Part shown: positions 34,923 to 46,720 of the stretch, one piece after another
Layout: every line of letters starts with the position of its first letter
Position numbering within the stretch: position 1 is the stretch's first letter
NCBI GenBank assembly: GCA_015179045.1
Contig: WHUZ01000019.1
Location: 496,001 to 560,000, forward strand
Length of the DNA stretch: 64,000 nt
Source: Kalaharituber pfeilii
Taxonomy: Eukaryota > Ascomycota > Pezizomycetes > Pezizales > Pezizaceae
Reading direction: 5' to 3'
Translations under genes and position numbers: made by a program
The notes under the pieces: generated by a model
What the model saw: the letters and a program-made list of their open reading frames with translations, nothing else
Told to the model about the DNA's origin: nothing
The model's database searches: none

Positions 34923-37900
34923 ATGAGTGAACGAAAGCAACCAAATAACTTCCGCAAGAAATTTGCAGATTTGCGCCAATCTCTTGGGTCGCACAAACCA
35001 GGCCAGCCTGCAACAGCGCTGGCCCCCCCAAATGATCAACTAGCTGGGAGACCAAAGTCCCCTTTCCGATTGCCTTGGCGCAGCAAAAGCGCGACCTCTT
35101 CCACCCCGGGGGAGGCTTCATCTACCATACCTGCTGTCGCATCAACACCCCCAGGACTCTCCGGAGGTGGCCCAAGTGCTGGAGCTGCAGTTCCGACTCT
35201 ACCTGTAGCTGCACCGACGCTCCCGACACCCCCGGCACCGCCGGCACCCCCGGCATCCTCAGGTAATGGTCCAGGTACTGCAGCTCGGACAGCACTTGCT
35301 GCTGCATCGACACCCCTGCCATACTCCGGAGGTAGCCCAATTGCTGGAGCTGCAGTCCCTACCGTAGGTGCAGCCGCACCGGCACCCCCAGCACCGTCAG
35401 CACTCCCGGCATCCTCAGGAGGTGCCTCAAATCCCAGAGCTGCGGACCTGACCGTAGCTACAGCCGTCCCGGCACCCCCGGCACCCTCAGCAGATTGCTC
35501 AGAAGTAGGAGCCGCAGTTCCGACCAAGTCTGCACTGCTATGGCAAAGGTCGCTTGACATCGCCCAGAAAAAGCTCTCAGAAAATGGATTACCACCTCTC
35601 AACCTCAATGGACACATCTATCAACCAGCCAGTGTGATTGTTCAGTTGACCATAGATGACTTGCAGACCACTATTGATGCTCAGCAGAAAGGCAAATCTG
35701 TGGCCATTCAGCGGTTGCAAGAAATCTTGAGAACCTTTGATAAATATGCAAAGATCGTGGATACAGCAATACAGCATAGCCCGGAGGTTACTGCCCTGGT
35801 TTGGGCGGGTGTGAGAGGATTATTGCAGGTTCGTAATGTCGGAATAATATTCTTTATTACCGCAGCTGACTGACCGCTGGTATAGGTTGCCTTGAATCAT
35901 ACGGAGATCACAGAGAGCCTTGAACAAGTTACTGCCACAATTGTTGAAAAGGTTGCACTCTGCGATTTTTATGCCAGTGTATATGCGGAAACACCGAAGA
36001 TTACTATGTCGTCTGCAACAACAGCAAACCGGCTTCAACAAACGCTGGATTCCTCCTTGCCAGAGCTTTATGCTGCTGTTCTGGTTTTCTCTGTGAAGGC
36101 ATGCCAGTATTTTGACCCTTCAACAAATAGGATCACAAAACTAGCATACATGTTGAAGCCATTTGCTCTTGAGTTTCAGCCTTTTATTGAGGACATCTCG
36201 GATCAAGAAAGACGAGTTCGGGAATGCGCAGATGTGGCTACCATGAAAAGGATCATGGACCACTCTGGAATGCTTAAGCAGATAAAGGGTTTTCTCAAAG
36301 ACATTGAATTAAAAGTGGCGCCGCTAATCACGAAGCTGAACGAGAGCTTCAATAAATTGGAACGTCGAAGGGTTGGAGAACTCCTACAAATGCTATCCCC
36401 TCTAAAGTCTCCAGAGCAACATCAGGATGTGCAGTCTCGTCGAGTTGCTGGCACAGGTACCTGGCTTCTAAAACATGACCGTTTTTGCTTGTGGTATGAT
36501 AGCACCGCGCAAGATGCAAGTGAGCATATTCTGTGCTGTTATGGTGCCCCTGGTGCCGGGAAAACAATGATAACGTATGTTAAATCTTTTATTAAAATAG
36601 AAATAGGGCATGGGTTGCTAATGCTAATTTGCACCTATGTAGTTCCATTGTCATTGATGAGCTTCTATCCCAATTCCCTCAACGAGATAGAGTAGGCATT
36701 GCGTACGTCTATTGCGACTATAGAGACCAAGCAAGACAAACGGTAGTGAATATTCTGGGCAGCCTTCTCCAGCAGTTTTTAACTGTTATATCCCGGGTAC
36801 CAGATACAGTAACAGACTTACTGGAAGATATCCAACGGCAGCAGAAGAGAGTGGAGATTATGGATATTTCCAAACTGTTAGAGATTACATTACCCCAGTT
36901 TGACCATAGCTTTGTCTGCATAGATGCTTTGGATGAACTAGAACCCCAGATTCAGAAAAGACTCCTCGAGATGCTTCGCAGAGAATTTCATACTGCACGG
37001 ATATTCCTTACTGGAAGACCTCATATACAATCAATGGTCAACACATGTCTAGTTCGCGATGCCAATCAGCAATACACAATTGAGGTTGTTGCCAACTCAG
37101 ATGACATCAGAACATACGTTGAGCATGCAATTGCACAGGATACACACCCAGAAGCTATGAATGACCAACTGAAATCCGATATTCTGACTACAATTACAGA
37201 AAAATCACAAGGGATGTTCCTGCTTCCTGCATTACATATCAGTATGGTACTTCGCCAGCAGACAATCAGAAGGAGACGGAAGGCACTCAAACAATTGCCG
37301 GCAGACCTTAATGAGGCTTTAGCACGCATGATTGATAGAATCAAGTCATCGCCCAGTGCCGAACTGGGTATGCAAGTACTAATGTGGCTACATCTTGCCT
37401 ACCGACCACTGCAGCTAGTCGAACTCAGCCATGCACTTGCCGTGGAGCCACACGATACCAAATTAGATAATGACAATATTCCTTCGCAGACAGCATTACT
37501 GGAATGCTGTCTGGGTCTAGTCATCCTGGATGAGGAGACAATGACAGTTCGGTTTGTGCACTATTCAGTGGAGGAATATTTCAAGCAAAATGCTAGAAAA
37601 TATTTCCCTGGCAGATATAGCACTGCAGCGGAGACATGTTTGACATACCTTAACTTTAATGAACTAGCTGAACCTTGTACCTCTATCGACTATTTGAAGC
37701 AACAAATGAGAGATTTTCCCTTCTTAGAATATGCAGCCCGTTATTGGGGCCACTATGTACGTTATGAGCAATGCAATGATTCTATTAGGAATCTTGCCTT
37801 CAAGGTACTTCGGCACCACAGCAAGGAGCCCCATTGTGCTTTACAGGTATTGTTCCACAAATATTTACACTATAAATATTGGTGGGACGGTGAATATACC

Positions 37901-39934
37901 AAGCTATTCTCTGGCATACATGCAGCCGCTCACTTCGGATTGGAGCAGTACATGTCTGCTTTAGTGAGTGCACCTGAGAACTGGAATTCAAGAGACGAAT
38001 ATCATTGCACACCACTGATATATGCAGTTATGGGAGGGCATGAGGCCATTGTGCGGCTGCTTATCGAGCGTGAAGATGTGGATATTAACTCGAAGGACTT
38101 TATTGGCCAGACGGCATTGTTATTGTCAGTTGGGAAAGGGCATGAGGCCATTGTGCGGCTGCTTATCGAGCGTGAAGATGTGGATATTAACTCGAAGGAC
38201 TTTATTGGTCAGACGGCATTGTTATGGTCAGCTGAAAAAGGGCATGAGGCCATTGTGCGGCTGCTTATCGAGCGTGAAGATGTGGATATTAACTCGAAGG
38301 ACTGTATTGGCCAGACGGCATTGTTATTGTCAGTTGGGAAAGGGCATGAGGCCATTGTGCGGCTGCTTATCGAGCGTGAAGATGTGGATATTAACTCGAA
38401 GGACAATTATGGCCGGACGGCATTGTTATTGTCAGCTGAAAAAGGGCATGAGGCCATTGTGCGGCTGCTTATCGAGCGTGAAGATGTGGATATTAACTCG
38501 AAGGGCATTTTTGGTGGGACGGCATTGTTATTGTCAGCTGAAAAAGGGCATGAGGCCATTGTGCGGCTGCTTATCGAGCGTGAAGATGTGGATGTTAACT
38601 CAAAAGACGAAGATGGCCGGACGGCATTGTCATGCTCAGCTGAAAAGGGGCATGAGGCCATTGTGCGGCTGCTTATCGAGCGTGAAGATGTGGACGTTAA
38701 CTTGAAGGACAATTCTGGCTGGACGGCATTGTTATGGTCAGCTATAAATGGGCATGAGGCCATTGTGCGGCTGCTTATTGAGCATGAAGATGTGGACGCT
38801 AACTTGAAGGACAAGTATGGCCGGACACCATTGTCATGGCTAGCTGAAAGAGGAGATGCAGCCACTGCTCGGCTGCTTGTTAAACGCCAGGATGTGGACC
38901 TCAATTCGAAGGACAAACGTTTCGGCCGGACACTATTGTCATTCGCAGCAGGACATATACGAGAGGCTAGTGCTAGCGATATTGTGCAGCTGCTTCTAGA
39001 ACACGAGGATGTAGAAGTCAACTCGAAGGATAATGATGGCCTGACGCCATTGTTATGGGCAACTAGATGGGGATATGAGGCAACTGTGAAGTTGCTGACT
39101 CAGCATAGTGATGTGGACGTCAATTCAAAGGAGAAACATTTTAGCCGGACGCCATTGTCATGGGCAGCTGAACGCGGGCATGAGGCTGTTGTGCAGCTGC
39201 TTCTTGGGTGTGAGAATGTGGACATCAACTCAAAGGACAATTTTGGCTGTACAGCGTTGTCAAGGGCAGCTATAAAAGGGCATGGGGCCATTGTTCGGCT
39301 GCTTGTTGAGCATGAGGATGTGGATGTTAACTCGAAGGACAATCATGGCCGGACACCATTGTCATTGGCAGCTGAATGCGGGCATGAGGCTGTTGTGCAG
39401 CTGCTTCTTGGGTGTGAGAATGTGGACATCAACTCAAGGGACACTTTTGGCTGGACAGCGTTGTCAAGAGCTGCTATAGAAGGGCATGGGACCATTGTTC
39501 GGCTACTTGTTGAGCGTGAGGATCTGGACATCAACTCAAAAGACGGTCATGGCTGGACTGCATTGTCAATCGCAGTTCAGTTTGGGCACATGGCAATTGT
39601 GCGGTCGCTTGTTGAGCACGAGTATCTGCATATTAACTCAAAAGACAATTGTGGCTACACGGCATTGTCAAGAGCAGCTGAATGTGGTCATGACGCCATT
39701 GTGCGACTGCTTGTAGAACGCGAGGATGTGGACCTGAACTCACAGGACAATTCAGGCATGACGGCGTTGGCAAGAGCCGCTCAAAGAGGGCATGAGGCCA
39801 TTGTGCAGCTGTTTGTAGAGCACAAGGACCTGAATACCGACTTACAGGACGATTTTGGTTATACAGCATTGTCATGGGCAACTATCCGTGAAGCCATTGT
39901 AGAGCTGTCACACCAGTACTCACTAAATGTATAA
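34923..39934 (+). CDS. STAND/NLR protein: NACHT plus about 19 ankyrin repeats
   Basis: Exons 34923-35828, 35886-36574 and 36643-39934 join across 57- and 68-nt introns into 1628 residues without interruption. Residues 1-40 are basic. Residues 50-205 are a Pro/Ala/Ser-rich linker built from degenerate repeats. Residues 210-515 form a helical N-terminal domain typical of fungal STAND proteins (VWAGVRGLLQVALNH). NACHT follows: Walker A GAPGAGKT (522-529), Walker B FVCIDALDEL (622-631), TGRPH (655-659), then winged-helix-like sequence with FVHYSVEEYF. Residues 978-1620 hold about 19 ankyrin repeats of 34 residues. The first six or seven are nearly identical even at silent sites. Fungal NLRs act as nucleotide-dependent switches in non-self recognition and programmed cell death. 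The ligand and effector partner here are unknown. An upstream in-frame Met at 34596 is less likely as the start. Confidence 0.88.
38036..38750 (+). repeat. Homogenised 102-bp ankyrin-coding tandem array
   Basis: Seven units of exactly 102 bp, each starting GGGCATGAGGCCATTGTGCG. Units are identical across about 60 nt of core, including synonymous positions. Differences cluster at the codons after NSKD and around the SVGK/SAEK tetrapeptide. Later units (38750-39900) are more diverged. Confidence 0.9.
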
Positions 39935-40130
39935 GATGATCTTCCTTTAATTCTAGAGTTACCTGAGGTGGAGGGGATTTGGAGCAGTCTCGGGATTCGG
40001 AGTAGGAGTAGGATTTCCGGTTTTCCTGCCTTGTACCTTTTTTTCGGTTTCTGATTTTCCCTTGAGATTTACTTTCTCCTATCTGTTGTTAAGTAGAAGT
40101 TACTGAAGCCTTTTAAAAGAAATATATATG
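39935..40130. other. 3' flank of the NLR gene
   Basis: Short AT-rich interval between the NLR stop and the LINE relic. Nothing further is visible. Confidence 0.4.
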
Positions 40131-41350
40131 TCATTACTTTGTCCCCTGTCCTGGCGACTATTTCCTATGACCGGATTAGTCATAACGGAGATAATAGGAA
40201 TGGAAAGCGAAATAAGTAAAAAAGGTCTCGACTGGCCTTTACATCAAGCAGAAGAACTAGTTCCTGCCGTCATCCTCCCGCCTCTCTCATCAAATCCACC
40301 AATGGGTCCGGCTCATCCTCTTTCCCTGCCGGTGGGTCTCTTATGTTCTCGTGCCCAGACTATTATTTTCGGCCTTCACGGCCGTACGGTTTCTTGTTGC
40401 TTCTGTCCCCCAGGCCATCTCCTCTCCCACACCTCGCATCTATCCCAAATATGCTCTGCCGTTTCCTTTGCCTTCCTGCACCACCGGCATTCCGGACCGT
40501 CTGCCTTTCCTATCTTGAACCTCCACGCCCTCAATCCTTTTCCACCCAGAAAGCCCCCGCAGGGTGCCTGTCAGTATACCCAGCCTCCGGATGGACCTGT
40601 AGCTCAGGTCTAGCCGTTTCTCTCATCCACCCGTCGCCTCTTCGCCTCCATCCTCATTCCTGCCTCTGTCACTACTTTATCTCGACGGGAGCTAAGTCCC
40701 CAGCCCGCAGTCTTGTGACTCATGTCCGTCTCTGCATTGCCTTTCAATCGCTTGTGCCCCTTGACCCACATCACCGCTACAGCCATCAGTCCCCTACCTA
40801 CTCTCTTCTCCCAGGCTGCCCCACATGCGTTGCTCACCCCATACAGTGAGGGTCTTTCCGCCGCGACCTTTGTTAGCCTTTCGATCGCCACTTGTGAGTC
40901 CGACAAAATCAATATCTTCTCTCCTTCGCTCTCCAAGACCTTCCCCGCCGCTACGATTTCTGCGACATCAAGCGTGGCCGTTGTCTCTAGATTTCCCTAC
41001 TTACTGTAGGTACAACTTTTTTTTTTTTTGATCATGTAGCCCGCATACAGGCTAAGCCAATGGCAGGGAATCTCTAGGTATAACAGTCGCTATTTCTCTG
41101 TTTGCCAATATCCGGCATCCGCTTTCTTTTCCAGTCTGCCGCCGCCGTCGTCATCCTTAATCTTCCGCCTCCGCTATTTTCCGTTCCCACTCATTTTCCA
41201 TTGCTGACGATGACAGAGTTGAGAGTACTGCCAGTGGTAGCCTCTCTTTCCATTTCAGCTGTCCCCTCAAATCTATTGTGCCCTCTTCTGTACGAATTTC
41301 TTCCTCGAAGCTTAGGGCTCCCCCTTCTGCTCGACTTGAGAATTTGACTT
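40131..41350 (-). mobile_element. LINE ORF2 3'-end relic (RNase H and zinc finger)
   Basis: Read on the minus strand, 41000-40610 encodes an RNase H-like segment (ILILSDSQVAIERL, then VAVMWVKGHKRLKGNAETD). Downstream, near 40520-40440, is a C-x2-C-x8-H-x4-C finger (CRWCRKAKETAEHIWDRC). This order is that of Tad-like non-LTR retrotransposons. Frames change between the blocks and the RNase H N-terminal part is split by the tailed element at 41017-41071, so it is dead. Confidence 0.7.
41017..41071 (-). mobile_element. Short tailed retroelement, type A2, inside the LINE relic
   Basis: A T-run, then the complement of CCCTGCCATTGGCTTAGCC and GTATGCGGGCTACATGATC. Imperfect 13-bp duplications CTGTAGGTACAAC (41004-41016) and CTCTAGGTATAAC (41072-41084) differ at two sites, so this is an older insertion. 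Confidence 0.75.
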
Positions 41351-42647
41351 GATCTGGTTTTCTATTCAGGAATAGGAATTAGGAGCTGGTGACCAGGGCG
41401 AGATGGAATAGGATGTATGAGCAGTACGTGCAACGAAATATTAGGGTTATTCAGAGTGGACTTGATCGCCTGTCTATCGCCATATTTTCCCAATAAAATC
41501 CCGGGTTAAAAGAAAAAGGTGGACCCCCCACACAAACGAATTATCGAGGAAACCCACCTTCACGTTGCTTTTATCGCACGATATTATCTAGTTAAATTGT
41601 CCAAATATTTCGTCTCATTATCCCAAAATACATGTTAAAATGTGGACTTACCTAGAAAATTGAATCATCGCTATCGCTTTTCGATTCAATTGTTATTGTA
41701 ACATCGGGGTAACTAGGAATGGTACTTACCACTGTGCTTGGCGTACTGGGGGCGATTACAATGTAGGATGTATGTATGACCTTTGTAGCAATATCAACGT
41801 TCGCTAGGAAGCGAGCTGCTTCATCAAACAGCCTTTGTTGAGATCCCACCTCCGCCCATGCCCTCTCAGCCTCTCCAATCCTCAACAAATCTCGTATTGC
41901 CTCTCAAGTCAACCACCGTCACCTCTCCCACGTCTAGCTCTCCGACCTGTACCTCTTCCATCTCTACCTGTGCCGCTCCAACCGTCCCTGGAACATCTCC
42001 TACCTTCTCCTCTCCGATAGCCCCTTCAGACACCTCCTCAACTCCTCTTGGCGCCGGTAGGTACAGGAGCCGAAATTACTTGTACATCTCAACTTTCCTC
42101 TGCAAATATATAGGGTTAACAGCAGCGTAGAATTGACATGAATGATGGCCTATGCAAGCTAGCAGCCTAGGGTGTAATAGGACTGACGGTTACTTACAAC
42201 GCTGGACGATACGTAAGATGAGCGCCTCAACTCAACAAAAGTATATCCCAGGACTAATGAAGCGCCCAATTCCGCCTATACCATTTCCGCTTCCACCCGC
42301 CTCTCCTGTCGCCTTTACACCTCTCCAAACTTCGATTCATTCATCTACATTCGCTTTTCCCATCCTCCGTCACATCTCCGCCTTCCACGCCTTCTACCTC
42401 AGCTTCCCACCTTTGTTTTCGGAACCCAGTTCTCGCATCTCCGCCTCTTTCATCATTGGCTTTCCCTCTGTAATTCCCCATGCAGTTGTAATGCACTTTT
42501 CTCATTCGTAGATCGACTACTCCCATATGTTTTGTTTTTAGATTTCTCTGTTTTCGATTAGTTTGGATGTTATTGTTATTCCATTTCTTTATACCCGCTG
42601 AAGTTATATACCTATGTCATCATTGTTGTGATTGATTGGTGGGTACA

Positions 42648-42760
42648 TGGCGGTTGTCAGCGCACAAGTGGCTCTAGACAGACTAGGTCGATAATATGTG
42701 GTCAACGGAGGAAGCCTGACTAAGTTGGGCTGTGAATTCCAACGCGAGAGCTGCTGCTTC
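42648..42760 (+). repeat. GGCGGAGG-GCCTGGCTGAG dispersed repeat, copy 1
   Basis: AACGGAGGAAGCCTGACTAA, then GTTGGGCTGTGAATTCC and AACGCGAGAG. Similar sequence also occurs at 42855, 44229 and 47981. Confidence 0.6.
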
Positions 42761-42849
42761 CTCTTAAAAAAGAAGCAACCTGTGGCTACGGGTATGCAGG
42801 TGCGTGAGTGCATGAGGATTCAGATGAACCAGGTTTATACATACATAAA

Positions 42850-42915
42850 TCTGTTTGGCGGAGGAAAGCCTGGCTGAGTTGGACTACGAATTCTGAAGCA
42901 AGAAAGGGAGACTAT
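42850..42915 (+). repeat. Dispersed repeat, copy 2
   Basis: TTGGCGGAGGAAAGCCTGGC, then TGAGTTGGACTACGAATTC, GAAGCAAG. It follows copy 1 in the same orientation after about 100 nt. Confidence 0.6.
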
Positions 42916-43592
42916 TTGAAACACCAAGGAACGGAGGTAAACGGGGGCTCTGTGTGGAAAGTGAGCTCGTGCTAATGATAGAGCTTTTCCTTTTTTTCTG
43001 TCAATGTTCTTGCATCACATGCAACTACATTCCCACTTTTGGACCTAGGCGCAGCACTGTCAATACATAAGCTAAAAAGATAGGGCCAGGTCACATGTTG
43101 GCCATTCTTTTAGTAAGGTGCCAATTGAGGTTGAATTCAGTGCATAAAGGCAGACTAGGGTGGATTACAGAGGGTGTCAGTTGAATTGAGCCCGTAAACG
43201 CAGTAGAGGGTAGGTACGCGATTTAAACACCATGGGACTCGAATTCTGCGGCAGAAATGCAGTTGAGAGCATGTATGATAATTGAGTTCAACGGTAGTGC
43301 ACTCCTTTCATCCTTATTCTGCGTCCTGTGCAGTGCATTCGATACATTGCACCCTCCGTCCAGCAGCTGTCGCAATTCCCCTTCTCTATAATAGAGAATA
43401 ATATGAGGACAATAAGAAATTAAAAGCGAGTTACCCCGGCTCCAACTCGCAATGGATGCTCGCTAGAACCGAAAGTCTAACTCCCAAATGATCATCGGAG
43501 CATTACAGTCCATGTTACTTACTTCTAAGATGCCGGACAACCCTCTTCCCTAGCTCGGGATCGAACTGGAGCCCTTAATTTTATACCTTTCC

Positions 43593-44290
43593 ATGGCGCT
43601 TGTTGTTACCTTCAACACTGGAGACAACAGCATTCCACCTCGACCACGCCATAGGTCAGTTCACTTAAATAGAAAAAATCTTGAGCTCTTGAATCCATCC
43701 ACCCCCTCACCCCCCACTCCTCTACCCCATTTCAATTGCATTCTCCCCCTTCACCCCACTCATCCCCCTCCCCCTCCAGCAGCTGCACCAACATCTCATA
43801 CACACACCATCTGCAGCAGCCACGGCAGCATCTCACTCCCCCTCCTCCTTCCCCCTTCAATAGCCGCAGTAGCGTCTCACACCACACCCGTTTCACCACC
43901 CCTCAACCGCACCCATATCTCAACCGTACACCTCCCCACATCACCTGTTTGACAACCTCTCCGACGGCTCCTCTGACGACCCTCCGAGGGCCCCGCCAAC
44001 CGCTGCGACCGTTAACAAATTATTCCTTGGTAAGCCGATTACCCTAATGTGCTTTTTTTTTTTTTTTTTGTTGGCTTTGTCTGGCAGTATATCAAATTTT
44101 TATACCCAATGAAGTTTCATACCAACAGTATGTTAATTGACGGATACACGGGAACTTGAACTGCGGGCATATGGGGCTTTAAACTTGGGGTACACAGGGG
44201 CTGTCCACGGGACCAGGACTATATTATGATTGGCGGAGGAATGCCTGGCTGAACTGGGTTCGAATTCCGAAGCAAGGGATTGTTACCGCC
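43593..44290 (+). repeat. Long copy of dispersed pyrimidine-rich repeat
   Basis: Starts near GAGACAACAGCATTCCAC, continues through a C/T-rich segment and ATACCCAATGAAG-like sequence, and ends with ATTGGCGGAGGAATGCCTGG then CTGAACTGGGTTCGAATTCC. The same order is seen at 47473-48050. The end contains TGGCTGAACTGG next to GGTTCGAATTCC, which resemble pol III A and B boxes but without the usual spacing. Long CT-rich frames here are low complexity and I do not call a gene. Confidence 0.6.
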
Positions 44291-45099
44291 CCCCCCCCCC
44301 ACACACACACACAAAAACACAAAAAAAAAAAAAACTCTCCAGAAGTTGCGTTTGCTGGCAAAGTTATCGATATACTACAATACTGCGAGAAGGTGATGAC
44401 CACAAGGTCAGAATAGGTGATAGCGATTTCAGGGTAATGAAAGGATCCAGACCTATGGGGAATAGAACAGGCCTAAAATCTAGTTTGAGAGGATCTAATG
44501 GCCAAAATAGATGGAGAAAGTTAATTTTGCAATTTTTTACGTTGGTGTGATGAAAAAAAGACGTTGGGTCATCAGCAACCCATGCTAGGAATTTTTCACC
44601 CTCTAGGCTTGACAAATATGTTACAAACATTGTCTTCTAGTGCCCTAATCGACATCGTGTGTAGGTAGTACTATAAATTTCTTGCGAAAGTGTGCAATAC
44701 CCTGTTTTGCGTTCAATATCCCGGTAGAATAGAATGGCGAATTTGAGCCCCCCCCCCCCAAAAAAAAAAAAAAAAAAAAAAAGAGAAAGAAAGATCTGAA
44801 AGTAAAAGGGGCCGCAATAACGTTCTTGCCGGGGGATATCAGGCGATACATAAGTACATGTACTTATGCGTCTTCTTGTTAGCTCATAGTCTCAGCACCG
44901 TTTTTTTGCAATAAGGCATATCTAACAGCAGGCCACCTTGGCAATCAGGAGGTGCTAGGGCTTGGGCATGAAAACTTAAGGTTCTGAGTACGCTATTGAT
45001 TACCTTCCCTCGGCTGCTCGTTGTACCACAAGCTTGCCCGTTAAGCACCACTACGTGAGTTATCATTGATTGCTATTGTCCGCCTCTGACTTCACCACA
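44291..45099. other. No supported gene
   Basis: Contains CA and poly(A) tracts (44292-44335, 44760-44782). I see no coding signal before the small first exon at 45100. Confidence 0.4.
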
Positions 45100-45922
45100 A
45101 TGAATTCAAGGTATCTTCAGAAACCCTAAGTCCCAACAATCTACAATATTGACACTTTGGCCCCACAGATTCAGCGTCGATGAAGTGGAGCGTGCATTGG
45201 GCAATATCGACACCGAGATTTCCATGATCAGCTTCCTCCAGGACGATGACCTGCCTGACCTCGCCTTCGAGCTATTCAAGCTTGCTCGGCTCGGCAGGAG
45301 ATTTTTCAGCACTGGCACCTGTCCATCAAGCAACGCAGGATCCAACACCGGAGATACTCCACGAACTCCCTTGCAGCGGGCGCTAGAGATCAGGTATAGG
45401 AATCTCGTTCACAATTCTTGTAGTTGTGACTTTTACCCTTCCCTGTATAAAGCCGAAGACCAGCCATTGTTTGAGGCCTTCGACAAGAAGCATGGAAGTG
45501 ATGAATCTTACTCTCAATCACCGCTGGCTCAATCTTACATTCGCTGCCTGGAGGACATGCTAGACGTGTCTCACAAGCTCGAAAAGTTGCAGTCCGAGTT
45601 ATGGAGTGACTACTACCAGCTGCGCTACTATTCTGACAGTATGCAAAGTACCATTTGCTCCGTAATGTCGTTTGTGCAGCGTGGATTGTACACTTTACAA
45701 TTCCCGCACGTTACGCCAGTACCAGATTGGCAAGTATGTGGGGAGGGTACGTTGCGCATGTGGTTGGAGTATCCGACGTTGGCCGAGCAAGGAAGCAGAG
45801 GGGCAGCGTTCGCCTTCATGGCGCCTGCGGTTATGGAACGTGCGAAGAAGCTTGTTGCGGAGGGTCTCGGGGAGGAAAAGTGGGAACGCCTGTGTCGCGA
45901 GTGGGAGTGGTTGCAAGAATGA
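45100..45922 (+). CDS. Hypothetical protein, 254 aa, with an 11-nt first exon
   Basis: I model exon 1 as ATGAATTCAAG (45100-45110), a 58-nt intron with GTATCT donor and CCCCACAG acceptor, and exon 2 at 45169-45922, giving MNSRFSVDEVERALGN at the start. The alternative is a start inside the intron (MTLWPHRF, 45149). The product is mostly helical: DVSHKLEKLQSELWSDYYQLRYYSD near the centre and a charged C-terminus (EEKWERLCREWEWLQE). There is no signal peptide. I do not recognise the family. It is flanked by repeats on both sides. Confidence 0.55.
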
Positions 45923-46479
45923 TGTTAGAAGTGTGCGGGTACTATCACGTTGGAAGGAGGCTGGATTTATTCTACTAGTATCGTCTGTGGGATAATCAAG
46001 AGTATGAGCTCTTATAGGCTAAAGATGAACTTGAACTGGAGGTGTATGACTTGGAAAACTTTGAAGTTGAGTGTAACACTTACATGTGAAAAGCTCATGG
46101 CCAGCAGCAGTTGTTCAGAGTCCACAGAGTCAGAAGACGGTGATGAAGATAAAATAGATTCCTTAGGTATGTGCAGATATTGAAAAATTGCCAATATGAG
46201 ATCATCTTCGTTCTTCTAGGGACAAGATACCTTGCAGTAACAGACAAGTATACCAAAGAAATATAGGGTTTGTTAATGAAATAATCCAAATCTCCTGGAA
46301 GATAGACTCATACACTACACGAGGATGAGCAGAATAGGTTTGAGTGTTCGGTGGAGAGGGTTCAGGGTAACGTACTTTTCACAACGCACAACAAGGGGTT
46401 ACCAACGAGTGTGCACTCCATCGATTGGCTGGTGAAACTCAATCCTTGTGTCTATACCAACTGGTCCCATCCAAGTCTG
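45923..46479. other. No supported gene
   Basis: 3' flank of the preceding gene. Short acidic and basic frames are without context. Confidence 0.4.
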
Positions 46480-46720
46480 CGCTTTTCTCCGTGCTACTGC
46501 GCCCAAGCCCTTCTTGTACATTGCTTAGAACAAGATGCCTATGTGATCGCAAATGCGACTGATGCTCGTTCTGCCTGGAAAGCAATCGAAGATACGTATG
46601 GGCGCAGGAATATCACCTCCGATGTCGTTTCACTATTTCATCTAAATCTTCGGAGGGATGACTCCACATCAATGACCGCTCAAATACAAGAATCTGAACT
46701 TTGTTGGATATCTCCATTCT
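46480..46720 (+). mobile_element. Copia gag fragment
   Basis: The plus-strand frame encodes CLEQDAYVIANATDARSAWK, then AIEDTYGRRNITSDVVSLFH, matching the AWK-L-E--Y pattern of UBN2/gag regions of copia-type LTR retrotransposons. No protease, integrase or LTR is recognisable nearby, so it is an isolated relic. Confidence 0.5.

Larger units (their letters stand above)
41351..43592. other. Repeat-derived, pyrimidine-rich region without clear gene
   Basis: Contains CT-rich segments (41830-42060, 42260-42480) of the same character as the repeats at 43.6-44.0 and 47.5-47.9 kb. A minus frame at 41888-41652 is protein-like but unrecognised. From 42596 on there are two partial copies of the GGCGGAGGAAGCCTGGCTGA repeat. 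Confidence 0.4.

Noticed and set aside
38022..38705. A second open frame in the ankyrin array (227 codons, Cys/Arg-rich repeats), plus minus-strand Ser-rich frames
   Set aside because: They arise because the repeat unit is a multiple of three and homogenised. The ankyrin frame carries the family consensus.
38036..38750. Regular repeats as a CRISPR array
   Set aside because: The 102-bp units are contiguous protein-coding ankyrin repeats without spacers, in a eukaryotic gene.
40128..40849. Two overlapping plus-strand frames of about 160 codons
   Set aside because: They are antisense to the LINE RNase H and zinc-finger relic, whose conserved motifs are on the minus strand.
43593..44047. Pro/Ser/Thr-rich frames that could be a cell-wall protein
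   Set aside because: The sequence is part of a dispersed repeat with a second copy at 47.5 kb, and there is no signal peptide.
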